Counted from the first letter of the stretch, positions 16,501 to 25,064 are shown. The stretch: 64,000 nucleotides of DNA from Rhizobiales bacterium Ga0077537 (GCA_001464955.1 LNEM01000030.1:186001-250000); one strand, 5' to 3'. Program-made: numbers and translations. The notes: generated by a model from the sequence alone, not told the origin.

Positions 16501-17751
16501 TCACATGCCCTTGGGTTCGGCGAGCGTCTCGATCTGGTTGCGAACGTAAGCGGCTTCCGCTGGCGTATGGGCGAGCGCGATCGCCCTGCTGAACGCCTCG
16601 CGCGCCTCGTCATGTCGTCCGAGCGCCTTCAGGAAGGCCCCGCATGCGCCATGAAAGTAGAAATAGCCGCCGAGTGGCGTCGCCAGCGGCTCGATCATCG
16701 CAAGTGCATCAGCGGCTCCGCGCGTCTTCGACACAGCCACCGCGCGGTTGAGCGTCACGACCGGCGACGGCTGCATGCGTTCGAGCGTGCCGTAGAGCAG
16801 GTCGATTTGTGCCCAGTCGGTGTCGGCGAAGCGAGGCGCTCGGGCGTGCAGCGCCGCAATCGCCGCCTGCACCTGATAAGGCCCAGGACGTCGGTGACGC
16901 AGCGCCTTGTCGACAAGAGCGAGCCCCTCGGTGATCGCGCGCCGGTCCCATCGCGCGCGATCCTGCACCTCGAGGAGCACCGGAGCCCCGTCGGCGTCGA
17001 TGCGCGCAGCCGCGCGGGCATGCTGCAGAAGCATCAGCGCCGTGAGCCCCATGATTTCCGGCTCCGCGGGAAACAACTGCAACAGCAGCCGGGTAAGTCG
17101 GATCGCCTCGTCGCACAGTGGCGCCCGCGCGCCATGATCGTCGTCCCGCGTCGTGTAGCCTTCGTTGAACACGAGATAGAGCATGGCGGCGACAACCGTG
17201 ATCCGTTCGCTTCGCTCGACGGGACCGGGCGCCTCGAAGGGCAGATCCACGCTGGCGATTCTCGCCTTCGCACGCGTGATGCGTTGCTCCATCGCCGCTT
17301 CGCTGACGAGGAACGCCCGCGCGATCTGCTTGACGGTCATCCCGGACACGATCCGCAGCGCAAGCGCGATCTGTTGCGTGACAGGCAGGTCCGGATGGGA
17401 GCAGACGAACAGGAGCCGCAGGATATCGTCGCGATAGTCGGCATGGTCGATCCGCTCCACCTCGGTCGCCTCGACATCGGAGAGATCCGAGATCAGGTCT
17501 TCGGGTGGAAGCGGCTGCAAGCGGCTCTGCTTGCGAACGTTATCGATACCAGCGTTCCGTCCGACCATGACCAGCCATGCCGGCGCATCCCGCGGCGGAC
17601 CGTTCCGCGGCCACGTCCTGAGAGCTCTAAGCGCCGCTTCCTGGAACGCCTCTTCGGCCGCATCGAGCGAACGGAAGTTGCGCAAAAGAGCTGCGACCGC
17701 CTTCGGGCGAGCCGCTGCGATGACGCGCCCGATCCAATCATCCCCGCTCAC
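16501..17751 (-). CDS. ECF42-type RNA polymerase sigma factor with C-terminal TPR-like extension
   Basis: A 416-residue sigma factor. Region 2 covers about residues 8-75 (AEEAFQEAALRALRTW, APAWLVMVGRNAGID), region 4 about 110-165 (LPVTQQIALALRIVSGMTVKQ, EAAMEQRITRAKAR), and a ~240-residue C-terminal domain carries the FNEGY motif and a TPR-like end (GRHDEAREAFSRAIALA). This layout and the DGPF/YCII neighbour are typical of ECF42, where the C-terminal domain is needed for activity and no membrane anti-sigma factor is known. The start is GTG 17751, which overlaps the YCII gene by 14 bases. Confidence 0.9.
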   Translation of the reverse strand: MSGDDWIGRVIAAARPKAVAALLRNFRSLDAAEEAFQEAALRALRTWPRNGPPRDAPAWLVMVGRNAGIDNVRKQSRLQPLPPEDLISDLSDVEATEVERIDHADYRDDILRLLFVCSHPDLPVTQQIALALRIVSGMTVKQIARAFLVSEAAMEQRITRAKARIASVDLPFEAPGPVERSERITVVAAMLYLVFNEGYTTRDDDHGARAPLCDEAIRLTRLLLQLFPAEPEIMGLTALMLLQHARAAARIDADGAPVLLEVQDRARWDRRAITEGLALVDKALRHRRPGPYQVQAAIAALHARAPRFADTDWAQIDLLYGTLERMQPSPVVTLNRAVAVSKTRGAADALAMIEPLATPLGGYFYFHGACGAFLKALGRHDEAREAFSRAIALAHTPAEAAYVRNQIETLAEPKGM

Positions 17752-18112
17752 GATGAACCTCGGCGGGGAAGAACGCGGCGACGGGACGGATCTCGTAGGA
17801 CCCGCCAGGATTGACGGCGCCGAGTTCACGGGCGAATGCGAGCGCATCGTCGAGGCTTTCACAGTCGACGACGTAAAACCCCAGGAGTTGCTCTTTGGTC
17901 TCGGCAAACGGTCCATCGAGCACGAGCGGCGGTTCCTGGCACTTGCGCAGTGTGGTCGCCGTCGTGGTCGGCAGAAGGCGCGCAACCGGTCCGAGCTTTT
18001 CCTTGTGCCTCTCCATGACGGCCCCGATCTTGGCCATGATGGCGTCGTCCTGCTCCTTGGACCACGCACAAACCACGTTCTCGTCGTGATAGCAGAGAAT
18101 GGCGTACTGCAT
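17738..18112 (-). CDS. YCII-related / DGPF domain protein
   Basis: A 124-residue protein of the YCII/DGPF family: MQYAILCYH at the start and the diagnostic LDGPFAETKEQLLGFYVVDC in the middle. DGPF proteins are the marker neighbours of ECF42 sigma factors and are their best-known regulon members; their function is unresolved. AAGGAG lies nine bases before ATG 18112. Overlap with the sigma start suggests translational coupling. Confidence 0.92.
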   Translation of the reverse strand: MQYAILCYHDENVVCAWSKEQDDAIMAKIGAVMERHKEKLGPVARLLPTTTATTLRKCQEPPLVLDGPFAETKEQLLGFYVVDCESLDDALAFARELGAVNPGGSYEIRPVAAFFPAEVHRERG

Positions 18113-18274
18113 GATCTTGGCTCCTTGCCTAAGGGCTCGCGGCACGCCTCAGCCGCGAGCGGTCGCATACCGCAGCGTGTCGACCCAGTGCGGGCACTCC
18201 GGCAGACACGCGCTTCGATCGATCTGGCCGGCGGGCGGTGACGAGCCTCCCGGCCATCACGTTGGCGACATGAT

Positions 18275-18763
18275 CTAAGCAGCATTTCCAGCCATCGCCG
18301 CCTCGATCCGCGCAACGTCGATCTTTTTCATCGTCAGCATCGCTTCGAAGGCGCGCTTGACCACCGACGGGTCTGGATTGGTCCAGGCGTCCAGCAGCTG
18401 CCGCGGCGTGATTTGCCAGGAGAAGCCCCACTTGTCGCGGCACCAGCCACACTCACTTTCCACCCCGCCATTCCTGACGATGGCATTCCAGTACCGATCT
18501 GTCTCGCGCTGATCCTCGGTAACCACCATGAACGAGACCGCTTCGTTCGGCTTGAATGTCGGGCCGCCATTGAGGCCGATGCAGCGGCGGCCGAGGACGG
18601 TGAAATCGACCATCAGAATATCGCCCGCCTTGCCACCCGGAAAATCCATGGGCGCCTTGTGGACGCCATCGACAGAACTGTCGGGAAACGACGCGGCGTA
18701 GAAGCGCGCGGCCTCCTCCGCCGTTCCGTCGAACCAGAGACAATTGCGCAAGTCCTTGGCCAT
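18275..18763 (-). CDS. PhnB-like VOC family protein
   Basis: A 162-residue protein of the PhnB/3-demethylubiquinone-methyltransferase-like VOC family: NCLWFDGTAEEAARFYAASF, GGPTFKPNEAVSFMV, CGWCRDKWGFSWQITP and a C-terminal ARIEAA helix. The family is common in DGPF/ECF sigma clusters. AGGAG precedes ATG 18763. A 162-base gap separates it from the YCII gene, but the same orientation and the lack of a clear second promoter suggest one transcript with DUF1428, YCII and the sigma gene. Confidence 0.88.
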   Translation of the reverse strand: MAKDLRNCLWFDGTAEEAARFYAASFPDSSVDGVHKAPMDFPGGKAGDILMVDFTVLGRRCIGLNGGPTFKPNEAVSFMVVTEDQRETDRYWNAIVRNGGVESECGWCRDKWGFSWQITPRQLLDAWTNPDPSVVKRAFEAMLTMKKIDVARIEAAMAGNAA

Positions 18764-18803
18764 GGCCGTCACTCCTGTTGCATGGTCAGCCTTGGGGCGT
18801 AAC

Positions 18804-19157
18804 TCATGCGCGTTCGTCGAAGATCGCCTCGAATCCACCGAAGATCATGCGCTTGCCGTCGAACGGCATGTCCATCTGTTGCCAGCGGGCGTCGGTCTGC
18901 ATCGATGCCTCGCACGCATCCGACGTCGCCTTGTCGGGCCACAGAACCCAGGAGAACACGACGGTCTCTCCCTCCCGCAGATCGACCGCCCGGTTGAAAT
19001 CGGTCACCTTGCCCGCCGGAACCTTGTCTCCCCACCCCTCGATGTGCTGCAGGGCGCCGTACTCCTTGAACAGCGGCCATGCCTTCCTGGCGGACGCGAC
19101 GTAGGCCGCCTTGTTGTCGTTCGGAACGGGCACCACGAAACCACTGATGTAGGTCAT
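18804..19157 (-). CDS. DUF1428 family protein
   Basis: A 117-residue protein typical of DUF1428 (dimeric alpha/beta barrel fold): MTYISGFVVPVPNDNKAAY at the start, VVFSWVLWPDKATSD in the middle and GKRMIFGGFEAIFD at the end. Function unknown; the family is often encoded in ECF42/DGPF clusters. ATG 19157 follows GGAGGAG. It is the first gene of the minus-strand sigma operon, with the putative ECF promoter about 80 bases upstream. Confidence 0.9.
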   Translation of the reverse strand: MTYISGFVVPVPNDNKAAYVASARKAWPLFKEYGALQHIEGWGDKVPAGKVTDFNRAVDLREGETVVFSWVLWPDKATSDACEASMQTDARWQQMDMPFDGKRMIFGGFEAIFDERA

Positions 19158-19236
19158 GTCGAACTCCTCCGGTTGATGTCGCCACGGCGATGCAAACGGC
19201 CCTGTGCACCTGACACCGCGCTCGGTCTCGCCCAAA

Positions 19237-19264
19237 GGACGCACACGGCACCGCTTCCCCGACA
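19237..19264 (-). promoter_or_regulatory. Putative ECF promoter TGTCGG-N17-CGTCC for the sigma operon
   Basis: On the minus strand TGTCGG (19264-19259), 17 bases, CGTCC (19241-19237), upstream of DUF1428-VOC-YCII-sigma. It is identical in both blocks and in spacing to the element at 15088-15115, which suggests autoregulation. Confidence 0.6.
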
Positions 19265-19365
19265 TGGCCTCGCGACCTTTTTTCCCGTTGTCGCGCGCGG
19301 ATCAGGTCCAGTCGAGTAGCAAGCCGCAGCTATGGATGTGAAACGCCGAACGAGGGATGACTTTG

Positions 19366-20277
19366 CTAGGACTCGAAATTATCCCACGCTGGCTGCTCAC
19401 CCAGACGTGCGGCAAGAAAATCGATCAGCAGGCGGGTCTTTGCCGCGAGGTAGCGGTTCGGCGCATAGAGCGCGAACACGCCGAGATCTACCGGTGGAAA
19501 CTGGGCGAGCACGATCTTCAGTCGGCCATCCCGGATATCGGGTCCGACGAGAAACGTCGGCAACTTGGCGATGCCTTGTCCAGCAACTGCGGCAGCCCGC
19601 AGGACATCGCCATTGTTCGAGCAAAGAACTGAGTTGATGGCGAGGCTGAAAGTCTCCCCGTCGCGCGTCAGGCGCCAGCGTTGCAGCATCGTCGAATGGC
19701 CGTAGTTGAGGCATCGGTGTCGCGTCAGGTCGTCAGGCGATTTCGGCCTGCCGAATTGCTTGAGGTAGCGAGGCGCTGCCACCAGAACGCGACGCGCGGG
19801 CGCCAGCCGCCGGGCGATCAGGCTCGAGTCAGCCAGCACGCCGATCCGGATCGTGACATCGACGCCCTCTTCGATCGGATCGATGAACCGGTCGTTCAGC
19901 GTCAACTCGATCTTGAGATCCGGGTACTGCCCCATGAATTCGGCCATCAACCGTCCGAGATGCAGCACTCCGAACGACACCGGCGCGTTGACCTTCAGCA
20001 CGCCTTTCGGCTCGTCGTGCAGACGCGAGACTTGCATCTCGGTCTCCTCCACACGGGCGAGAATATCGAGACAGCTCTCGTAATAGGCGAGGCCGGCTTC
20101 GGTCGCACTCACGCGGCGCGTCGTCCGATCGAGGAGGCGTGCGCCGAGCAACTGCTCGAGTTCCATCACCGCCTTGCTGACGGCGGACCGCGTGAGACCC
20201 AGCGCGCGCCCGGCCTCCGCATAGCTGCCGAGCGAGACGACTTTCACGAACGCATTCATGGCATCGAGCTTGTCCAT
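19366..20277 (-). CDS. LysR-family transcriptional regulator
   Basis: A 303-residue LysR protein: N-terminal winged helix (MNAFVKVVSLGSYAEAGRAL, SAVSKAVMELEQLLGARLLD, TTRRVSATEAG) and a periplasmic-binding-like effector domain (NAPVSFGVLHL, LTLNDRFIDPIEEGVDV). It belongs to the CrgA/DsdC-like group common beside pirin genes. ATG 20277 was chosen at the start of the DNA-binding helix. It is divergent from the pirin gene 119 bases away, which is its likely target, and an inverted repeat lies just upstream of its start. Confidence 0.92.
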   Translation of the reverse strand: MDKLDAMNAFVKVVSLGSYAEAGRALGLTRSAVSKAVMELEQLLGARLLDRTTRRVSATEAGLAYYESCLDILARVEETEMQVSRLHDEPKGVLKVNAPVSFGVLHLGRLMAEFMGQYPDLKIELTLNDRFIDPIEEGVDVTIRIGVLADSSLIARRLAPARRVLVAAPRYLKQFGRPKSPDDLTRHRCLNYGHSTMLQRWRLTRDGETFSLAINSVLCSNNGDVLRAAAVAGQGIAKLPTFLVGPDIRDGRLKIVLAQFPPVDLGVFALYAPNRYLAAKTRLLIDFLAARLGEQPAWDNFES

Positions 20278-20287
20278 GCGCCATTGT

Positions 20288-20300
20288 ATCCGAAATGGAT
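20288..20300. promoter_or_regulatory. Candidate LysR operator in the lysR-pirin intergenic region
   Basis: ATCC-N5-GGAT (20288-20300) is an inverted repeat that extends with one mismatch to TGTATCC-N5-GGATGCA. It lies in the 119-base gap between the divergent LysR and pirin genes, where such operators usually lie. Confidence 0.4.
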
Positions 20301-20396
20301 GCAGTGTGGGCATTTTTATGAGGATTGAATTGCCAGGGTTTTGCGCCCAATTCTCTGGGCAACAGGCGGCCATCGCCGCCGGCAAGGAGAGCAGCC

Positions 20397-21101
20397 ATGA
20401 CACTCGCAGTTCGTAGATCCGAGGAGCGCGGCCGCGCCAACTTCGGTTGGCTCGACAGCAAGCATACGTTCTCGTTCGGGCACTATCACGACCCGCAATA
20501 CATGGGCTTTGGCCCGCTGCGCGTCATCAACGACGATCGTGTGGCGCCGGGCGGCGGTTTTCCCGCTCATCCGCACAGCGACATGGAGATCATTTCCTAC
20601 GTGCTGGAAGGAGCGATGGAGCACAAGGACAGCCTCGGTACCGGCTCGGTGATCCGCCCGGGCGACGTGCAGCGCATGTCGGCCGGCACCGGTATCCGGC
20701 ATTCCGAATTCAACGCCTCGAAGACGGACCCGGTCCACTTCCTCCAGATCTGGATCATGCCGGAGCGAAAGGGCATCGAACCGGGCTACGAGCAGAAGGC
20801 GTTCGCGGATGCCGAGAAGCGCGGCCGTTTGAGGCTGGTCGGATCGCGCGATGGCCGCGACGGCTCGGTCACGATCCATCAGGACGTCGACCTCTACGCG
20901 ACGTTGCTGAGAGGTGGGGACATCGTCGAACACACGATCGCTGCCGGTCGTGGCGGCTGGGTGCAGGTCGCACGCGGGTCCGTCGAGTTGAACGGCACCA
21001 CGCTCCGCGAAGGAGATGGCGTCGCCGTCACGGCCTCCGGTCCGCTCCGCATCGAGGGCCTCGCCGACGCCGAGGTGTTGCTCTTCGACATGGGCCCCTG
21101 A
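20397..21101 (+). CDS. Pirin family protein
   Basis: A 234-residue bicupin of the pirin family. The metal site motif is visible in GGGFPAHPHSDMEI, followed by ISYVLEGAMEHKDSLG and MSAGTGIRHSEFN. Bacterial pirins include quercetin 2,3-dioxygenases and redox-linked regulators; the role here cannot be told from sequence. AAGGAGAGCAGCC precedes ATG 20397. It is divergent from a LysR gene and followed by a cysteine hydrolase 84 bases downstream, a common LysR/pirin arrangement. Confidence 0.93.
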   Translation: MTLAVRRSEERGRANFGWLDSKHTFSFGHYHDPQYMGFGPLRVINDDRVAPGGGFPAHPHSDMEIISYVLEGAMEHKDSLGTGSVIRPGDVQRMSAGTGIRHSEFNASKTDPVHFLQIWIMPERKGIEPGYEQKAFADAEKRGRLRLVGSRDGRDGSVTIHQDVDLYATLLRGGDIVEHTIAAGRGGWVQVARGSVELNGTTLREGDGVAVTASGPLRIEGLADAEVLLFDMGP

Positions 21102-21185
21102 TCGGAATCTGTCGCCTCGCAACCAAACGGCGGAGCGCGATTGCTCCGCCGCATACCCGATCCATCCTCCAAGGGAGTAACCGAC

Positions 21186-21866
21186 ATGCCCGACTACCTT
21201 GACCTGCTCACCCCTGACAACAGCCAGCTCATCATCATAGATCACCAGCCGCAGATGGCCTTCGGCGTCCAGTCGATCGACCGACAGACGCTGAAGAACA
21301 ACGTCGTCGCCCTCGCCAAAGCGGCAAAGGTGTTCGATGTGCCCACCACGATCACCACGGTCGAGACCGAAAGCTTTTCGGGCCACACCTACCCGGAGAT
21401 CCTGGCCGTTTTTCCGGACAACCCGATCCTCGAACGCACGTCCATGAACTCGTGGGACGACCAAAACGTCCGCGACGCACTCGCCACCAATGGTCGAAAG
21501 AAGATTGTCGTTGCCGGCCTCTGGACCGAGGTCTGCAACGCGATGTTTGCCCTCTCCGCGATGAAGGACGGCGGCTACGAGATCTACATGGTCGCCGACG
21601 CGTCGGGCGGCACGACGGCAGACGCGCACAAATTTGCCATGGACCGGATGGTGCAAGCCGGCGTCGTGCCGATGACGTGGCAGCAGGTTCTGCTCGAATG
21701 GCAGCGCGACTGGGCCAGGAAGGACACCTATGACGCCACGATCCGGCTCGTCCAGGAGCACTCGGGCGCCTACGGCATGGGCGTCGATTATGCCTACACG
21801 CTGGTCCACAAGGCGCCTGAGCGCGTGAAGCACGGCGAACGCTTGGGTCCCAAGGCGGCGAGATAA
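21186..21866 (+). CDS. Isochorismatase-like (YcaC-type) cysteine hydrolase
   Basis: A 226-residue hydrolase of the isochorismatase superfamily. The presumed triad is visible: D19 in LIIIDHQPQMAF, a lysine in GRKKIVVAGLWTE, and the nucleophilic cysteine in WTEVCNAMFAL. It groups with YcaC-like hydrolases of unknown substrate. GGGAGTAACCGAC precedes ATG 21186. It is probably cotranscribed with the pirin gene. Confidence 0.9.
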   Translation: MPDYLDLLTPDNSQLIIIDHQPQMAFGVQSIDRQTLKNNVVALAKAAKVFDVPTTITTVETESFSGHTYPEILAVFPDNPILERTSMNSWDDQNVRDALATNGRKKIVVAGLWTEVCNAMFALSAMKDGGYEIYMVADASGGTTADAHKFAMDRMVQAGVVPMTWQQVLLEWQRDWARKDTYDATIRLVQEHSGAYGMGVDYAYTLVHKAPERVKHGERLGPKAAR

Positions 21867-22201
21867 CGCTCAGCGCGGAGGCAGCAGATCACCGCTGCCT
21901 CCAAGCCCGCCACGACAGCTGACGAGCGCCCCACGCGTGACGTCCCGACGAACCCTTCACCGAGCAGCCCCATATCGTTCGGATGAAACGGCGCGATACG
22001 CTCGTTCATTGGGTTCGTGTCCGTGAAAGCCATCGCCAGGATCTCCCGTAGAATCGGACGAGCATGCCAGTCAGGCATCAGCCCGGTCCAATGAGAGAGG
22101 GATCGAACCGGTCGAACACGGTTCGCGCTTGATGACGGTGCAAACCTGCTGGATGCTTCGGGTTGCGGCTGAGTGGCCGCGCGACACCGGGAGCGCATGC
22201 G
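21867..22201. other. Intergenic region before the gamma-glutamyltransferase gene
   Basis: 335 bases with no gene I can support. Open frames on the minus strand here lack a ribosome binding site and protein-like composition. GGGAGC near 22190 is the likely ribosome binding site of the next gene; no terminator or known RNA motif was seen. Confidence 0.4.
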
Positions 22202-23965
22202 ATGGGTGGCTTCAACAAGACCGCGGGTGACGTAATCGGCCTCAGGGGGCTGACGACGCATGGCAACGTGCTGACCGGCACCCGCCACATGGTCTCGGCT
22301 GGCCACCACGCAGCGGCGCACGCGGGGTTTCTTATCCTTGAAGCGGGCGGCAATGCCGTCGATGCGGGCGTCGCGACTGGTCTGGCGCTCGGAGTGACGT
22401 GCTGCGATCTGGTGAACGTCGCGGGCGTGGCGCCCATCATGATCCGCCTCGCGGCAACCGGCGAGGTGATCACCATCGACGGCTTGGGCGTGTGGCCCGC
22501 CAAGGCGTCGTCAGCCTATTTTCGTGAGAAGCACGGCGGGCGGATTCCGGAAGGCCTGATGCGCGCGGTGGTTCCGGGCGCACCGTCGGGCTGGATCACC
22601 GCGCTGGAGCGCTACGGAACGATGAGCTTCGGCGAGGTGGCGTCGGCCGCGATCCGACTGTCGCGTGAAGGCTTCCCGGCTGATCCGCGGTTCTGCGACA
22701 CGATCGTGACCAACCAGGACAAGTACCGCCGCTGGAAGGGAAACACGGCGGTGTTCCTGCCGAACGGACGGCCGCCGTTGCCGGGCGAGATCTTTCGGCA
22801 GACCGATCTCGCACGCTCGATACAGTACATGGTCGACGAGGAGAAAGCTGCTGCCGGCAAGGGCCGCGCCGCTGGTCTCGCCGCCGCTCACCGGGCGTTC
22901 TACGAGGGCGACATCGCAGCGACCATCTGCCGGTATCACGCCGACAACGGCGGCTGGCTGGCGCGCGAGGACATGGCCGCATTCCGGGCCCGGATCGAGG
23001 CGCCGGTGCGTTTCCGGCAGGGGCGGCTCGAAGTCTACACCTGTGGCGCCTGGTGCCAGGGGCCGCTGCTCGGCATGTTGATGCGGATGCTCGAGAAGGA
23101 CGACCTCGCCGCTCTCGGACACAATTCGGCGGCCTACATCCATCTGCTGACCGAGGCCGTGAAGCTCGCTTGCGCCGACCGTGAGGCCTATTTCGGCGAC
23201 CCCCGCTTCGTCGACGTGCCGCTCGAGGCACTGCTGTCGTCGGAGTTGCAGGCGAAGCGCCGCGCCCTGATCGATCCCGAGCGGTCGTTCCCCGGGTTGA
23301 GAGAACCGGTGGCGATCGATGGCCGAGCGCGTGCCGCCGTTCCGAACGTGCCGTTCGAGCGGACGCCGACGCTATCGCCCGACACGACCTATTGCTGTGT
23401 GATCGACAGTGCCGGCAACGTGTTCTCGGCGACACCGAGCGACCCCTCCTACGATGCCGAGCTTATTCCGGGCACGGGGATGATCGCCTCGGGGCGCGGC
23501 AGCCAGTCGTGGGCCGACGCCGGCCATCCGTCGGAGGTGATGCCGGGCAAGCGGCCGCGCCTGACGCCCAATCCGGCGATCGCGATCCTGGAGGACGGGC
23601 GCGCGCTGATGCCGTTCGGAACGCCGGGAGGCGACGTCCAGACACAGGCGATGTTGCAGGTTCTGCTGAACGTCGCCGTGTTCGGCATGGATCTGAGGAC
23701 GGCGGTCGAGGCGCCGCGCTTCGCGAGCTACGCCTTCCCGTCGAGCTTCGAGCCGCACGAGGCCTATCCGAACCGGCTGGCGGTGGAGGGCCGCATGGAC
23801 GAGACGACGTTCGAAGGACTAGAGGCGCTCGGGCACGACGTGCTGCGCTGGCCCGATTGGACGCGGCTCGCCGGCACGGTGAACACGATCGTCAAGGACA
23901 CAAAAGCCGGCGTGCTGACGGCGGCGGCCGATCCGCGGCGCGCAACGTATGCGGTCGGCTGGTAG
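22202..23965 (+). CDS. Gamma-glutamyltransferase family protein
   Basis: A 587-residue Ntn-hydrolase of the gamma-glutamyltranspeptidase family: MVSAGHHAAAHAGFLILEAG and GGNAVDAGVA near the N terminus, PDTTYCCVID around residues 393-402 where T395 would be the autoprocessing nucleophile, and FGTPGGDVQTQ near the C terminus. No signal peptide is visible, so it is likely cytoplasmic; such forms often act as amidases or acylases rather than on glutathione. ATG 22202 fits GGGAGC nine bases upstream; an in-frame TTG at 22163 is less likely. Confidence 0.9.
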   Translation: MGGFNKTAGDVIGLRGLTTHGNVLTGTRHMVSAGHHAAAHAGFLILEAGGNAVDAGVATGLALGVTCCDLVNVAGVAPIMIRLAATGEVITIDGLGVWPAKASSAYFREKHGGRIPEGLMRAVVPGAPSGWITALERYGTMSFGEVASAAIRLSREGFPADPRFCDTIVTNQDKYRRWKGNTAVFLPNGRPPLPGEIFRQTDLARSIQYMVDEEKAAAGKGRAAGLAAAHRAFYEGDIAATICRYHADNGGWLAREDMAAFRARIEAPVRFRQGRLEVYTCGAWCQGPLLGMLMRMLEKDDLAALGHNSAAYIHLLTEAVKLACADREAYFGDPRFVDVPLEALLSSELQAKRRALIDPERSFPGLREPVAIDGRARAAVPNVPFERTPTLSPDTTYCCVIDSAGNVFSATPSDPSYDAELIPGTGMIASGRGSQSWADAGHPSEVMPGKRPRLTPNPAIAILEDGRALMPFGTPGGDVQTQAMLQVLLNVAVFGMDLRTAVEAPRFASYAFPSSFEPHEAYPNRLAVEGRMDETTFEGLEALGHDVLRWPDWTRLAGTVNTIVKDTKAGVLTAAADPRRATYAVGW

Positions 23966-23973
23966 ACTAGACT

Positions 23974-24018
23974 GACGGCCGCTCTTGTCGCGTCGCGTGT
24001 CCACTCACGCTGGCCGTC
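23974..24018 (+). terminator. Possible nested hairpin after the gamma-glutamyltransferase gene
   Basis: Outer arms GACGGCC (23974-23980) and GGCCGTC (24012-24018) enclose an inner GCGTG / CACGC stem. It starts nine bases after the stop codon. No T run follows, so termination is uncertain. Confidence 0.35.
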
Positions 24019-24243
24019 TCCCCAGAGGGAGAGGAGACACGCGCCTACGCAGGACGTCGGAGATCGGCCCAGGGCCGCTACCACGGCCTCTCGCCATGAA
24101 CGCGTGCACGTTGGGGTCGGGGTCATAGCACCCGCTACGATGGGCGCGAACAAATGCTATCGAGCTGACTGTTGGGGCTGCTGTTGGGGCCACCCAAAAC
24201 CAGCGCAAAAACTACAAATGAAACAATGCGTTACGAAGGTTTG

Positions 24244-24333
24244 TGGCGGAGAGAGTGGGATTCGAACCCACGGTACGCTTTCACGTACACACGCGTTCCA
24301 GGCGTGCGCCTTAAACCACTCGGCCATCTCTCC
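24244..24333 (-). tRNA. tRNA-Ser(GGA)
   Basis: On the minus strand a complete class II tRNA reads from GGAGAGATGGCCGAGTGG to a 3' TCTCTCC-G-CCA with the CCA encoded. The acceptor stem (GGAGAGA/TCTCTCC) is perfect, the anticodon stem is CACGC/GCGTG with loop CTGGAAC (anticodon GGA, reads UCC/UCU), a long variable arm is present and the T-loop is GGTTCGAATCC. Length is 90 with CCA. Confidence 0.97.
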
Positions 24334-24348
24334 GGAGTTCGGGCGCGG

Positions 24349-24376
24349 ACTATAGCCATCGGCGACCGCTTAGCAA
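24349..24376 (-). promoter_or_regulatory. Sigma-70-type promoter for tRNA-Ser
   Basis: On the minus strand TTGCTA (24376-24371), 16 bases, TATAGT (24354-24349), ending 16 bases before the tRNA 5' end. Confidence 0.6.
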
Positions 24377-24491
24377 GCAATTCGCTCAGCTGGGGCGGGA
24401 TCGCGTGTGGGTCCGCGCTCGAACCGGGTTGCCGCACCGCGAAGAACGCGGCACCCCCGTTAGGACGCCGCGCCTCCCGGCAGCGAAAATC

Positions 24492-24914
24492 TCAGCCGAC
24501 GATCTCGTGGAGCCCAAAGTTGAGACCGATCTCGCGCTCGGCAGCGGCCGGGCTGTCGGAACCATGCGTCGAGTTCTCGCCCTTCGACACCGCGAACAGC
24601 TTGCGGATGGTGCCCTCGGCGGCCTCTTTCGGATCCGTTGCGCCCATCACTTCGCGATATTTGGCGATGGCGTTCTCGCCCTCGAGCACCTGCAGCACGA
24701 TCGGACCGGACGTCATGAAGGTGACGAGCTCGCCGTAGAACGGCCGCGCCTTGTGCTCCTCGTAGAACTTCTCGGCCTGCGCCTTGGTCCAAAGGACGCG
24801 CTTCTGCGCGACGATCCTGAGACCAGCCTTCTCGATGACGGCGTTGATCGCGCCAGTCATGTTGCGACGCGTGGCGTCCGGCTTGAGGATGGAGAAGGTG
24901 CGCTCGATGGCCAT
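24492..24914 (-). CDS. ndk: Nucleoside diphosphate kinase
   Basis: A 140-residue Ndk: [12 protein letters not shown] at the start, [20 protein letters not shown], and the active-site motif STHGSDSP with the phosphoacceptor histidine (H117). It transfers gamma-phosphates between nucleoside triphosphates and diphosphates. Length and motifs are normal for the family. It is monocistronic with a good sigma-70-type promoter at 24977-25005 and is divergent from the M20 amidohydrolase gene. Confidence 0.97.
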   Translation of the reverse strand: MAIERTFSILKPDATRRNMTGAINAVIEKAGLRIVAQKRVLWTKAQAEKFYEEHKARPFYGELVTFMTSGPIVLQVLEGENAIAKYREVMGATDPKEAAEGTIRKLFAVSKGENSTHGSDSPAAAEREIGLNFGLHEIVG

Positions 24915-24976
24915 CTGGGGCTCCTGATTGTGCGGATGAGGTGCCGGGCGATGGACCCGCCTGGCGCGGCGGGCGG

Positions 24977-25005
24977 GTTATAGCGGCCCCTGCGGCAGCC
25001 AGCAA
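24977..25005 (-). promoter_or_regulatory. Sigma-70-type promoter for ndk
   Basis: On the minus strand TTGCTG (25005-25000), 17 bases, TATAAC (24982-24977), about 65 bases upstream of ndk. Confidence 0.6.
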
Positions 25006-25064
25006 GGTTGCTGCTGCGGTGCAGCAAGGGCAATGTAGTGCCGAACCGCGATGAAGGACCCCCC

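Noticed and set aside
16306-17814. 502-codon frame opposite the ECF sigma gene
   Set aside because: Antisense of a gene with clear sigma-2 and sigma-4 regions; composition is shadow-like.
20316-21833. 505-codon frame opposite pirin and the cysteine hydrolase
   Set aside because: Shadow frame caused by GC bias; His/Asp/Arg-rich and spans two real genes and their gap.
24005-24208. Integrase remnant next to tRNA-Ser
   Set aside because: The minus-strand frame has no tyrosine-recombinase motifs; only a weak scar hypothesis remains.
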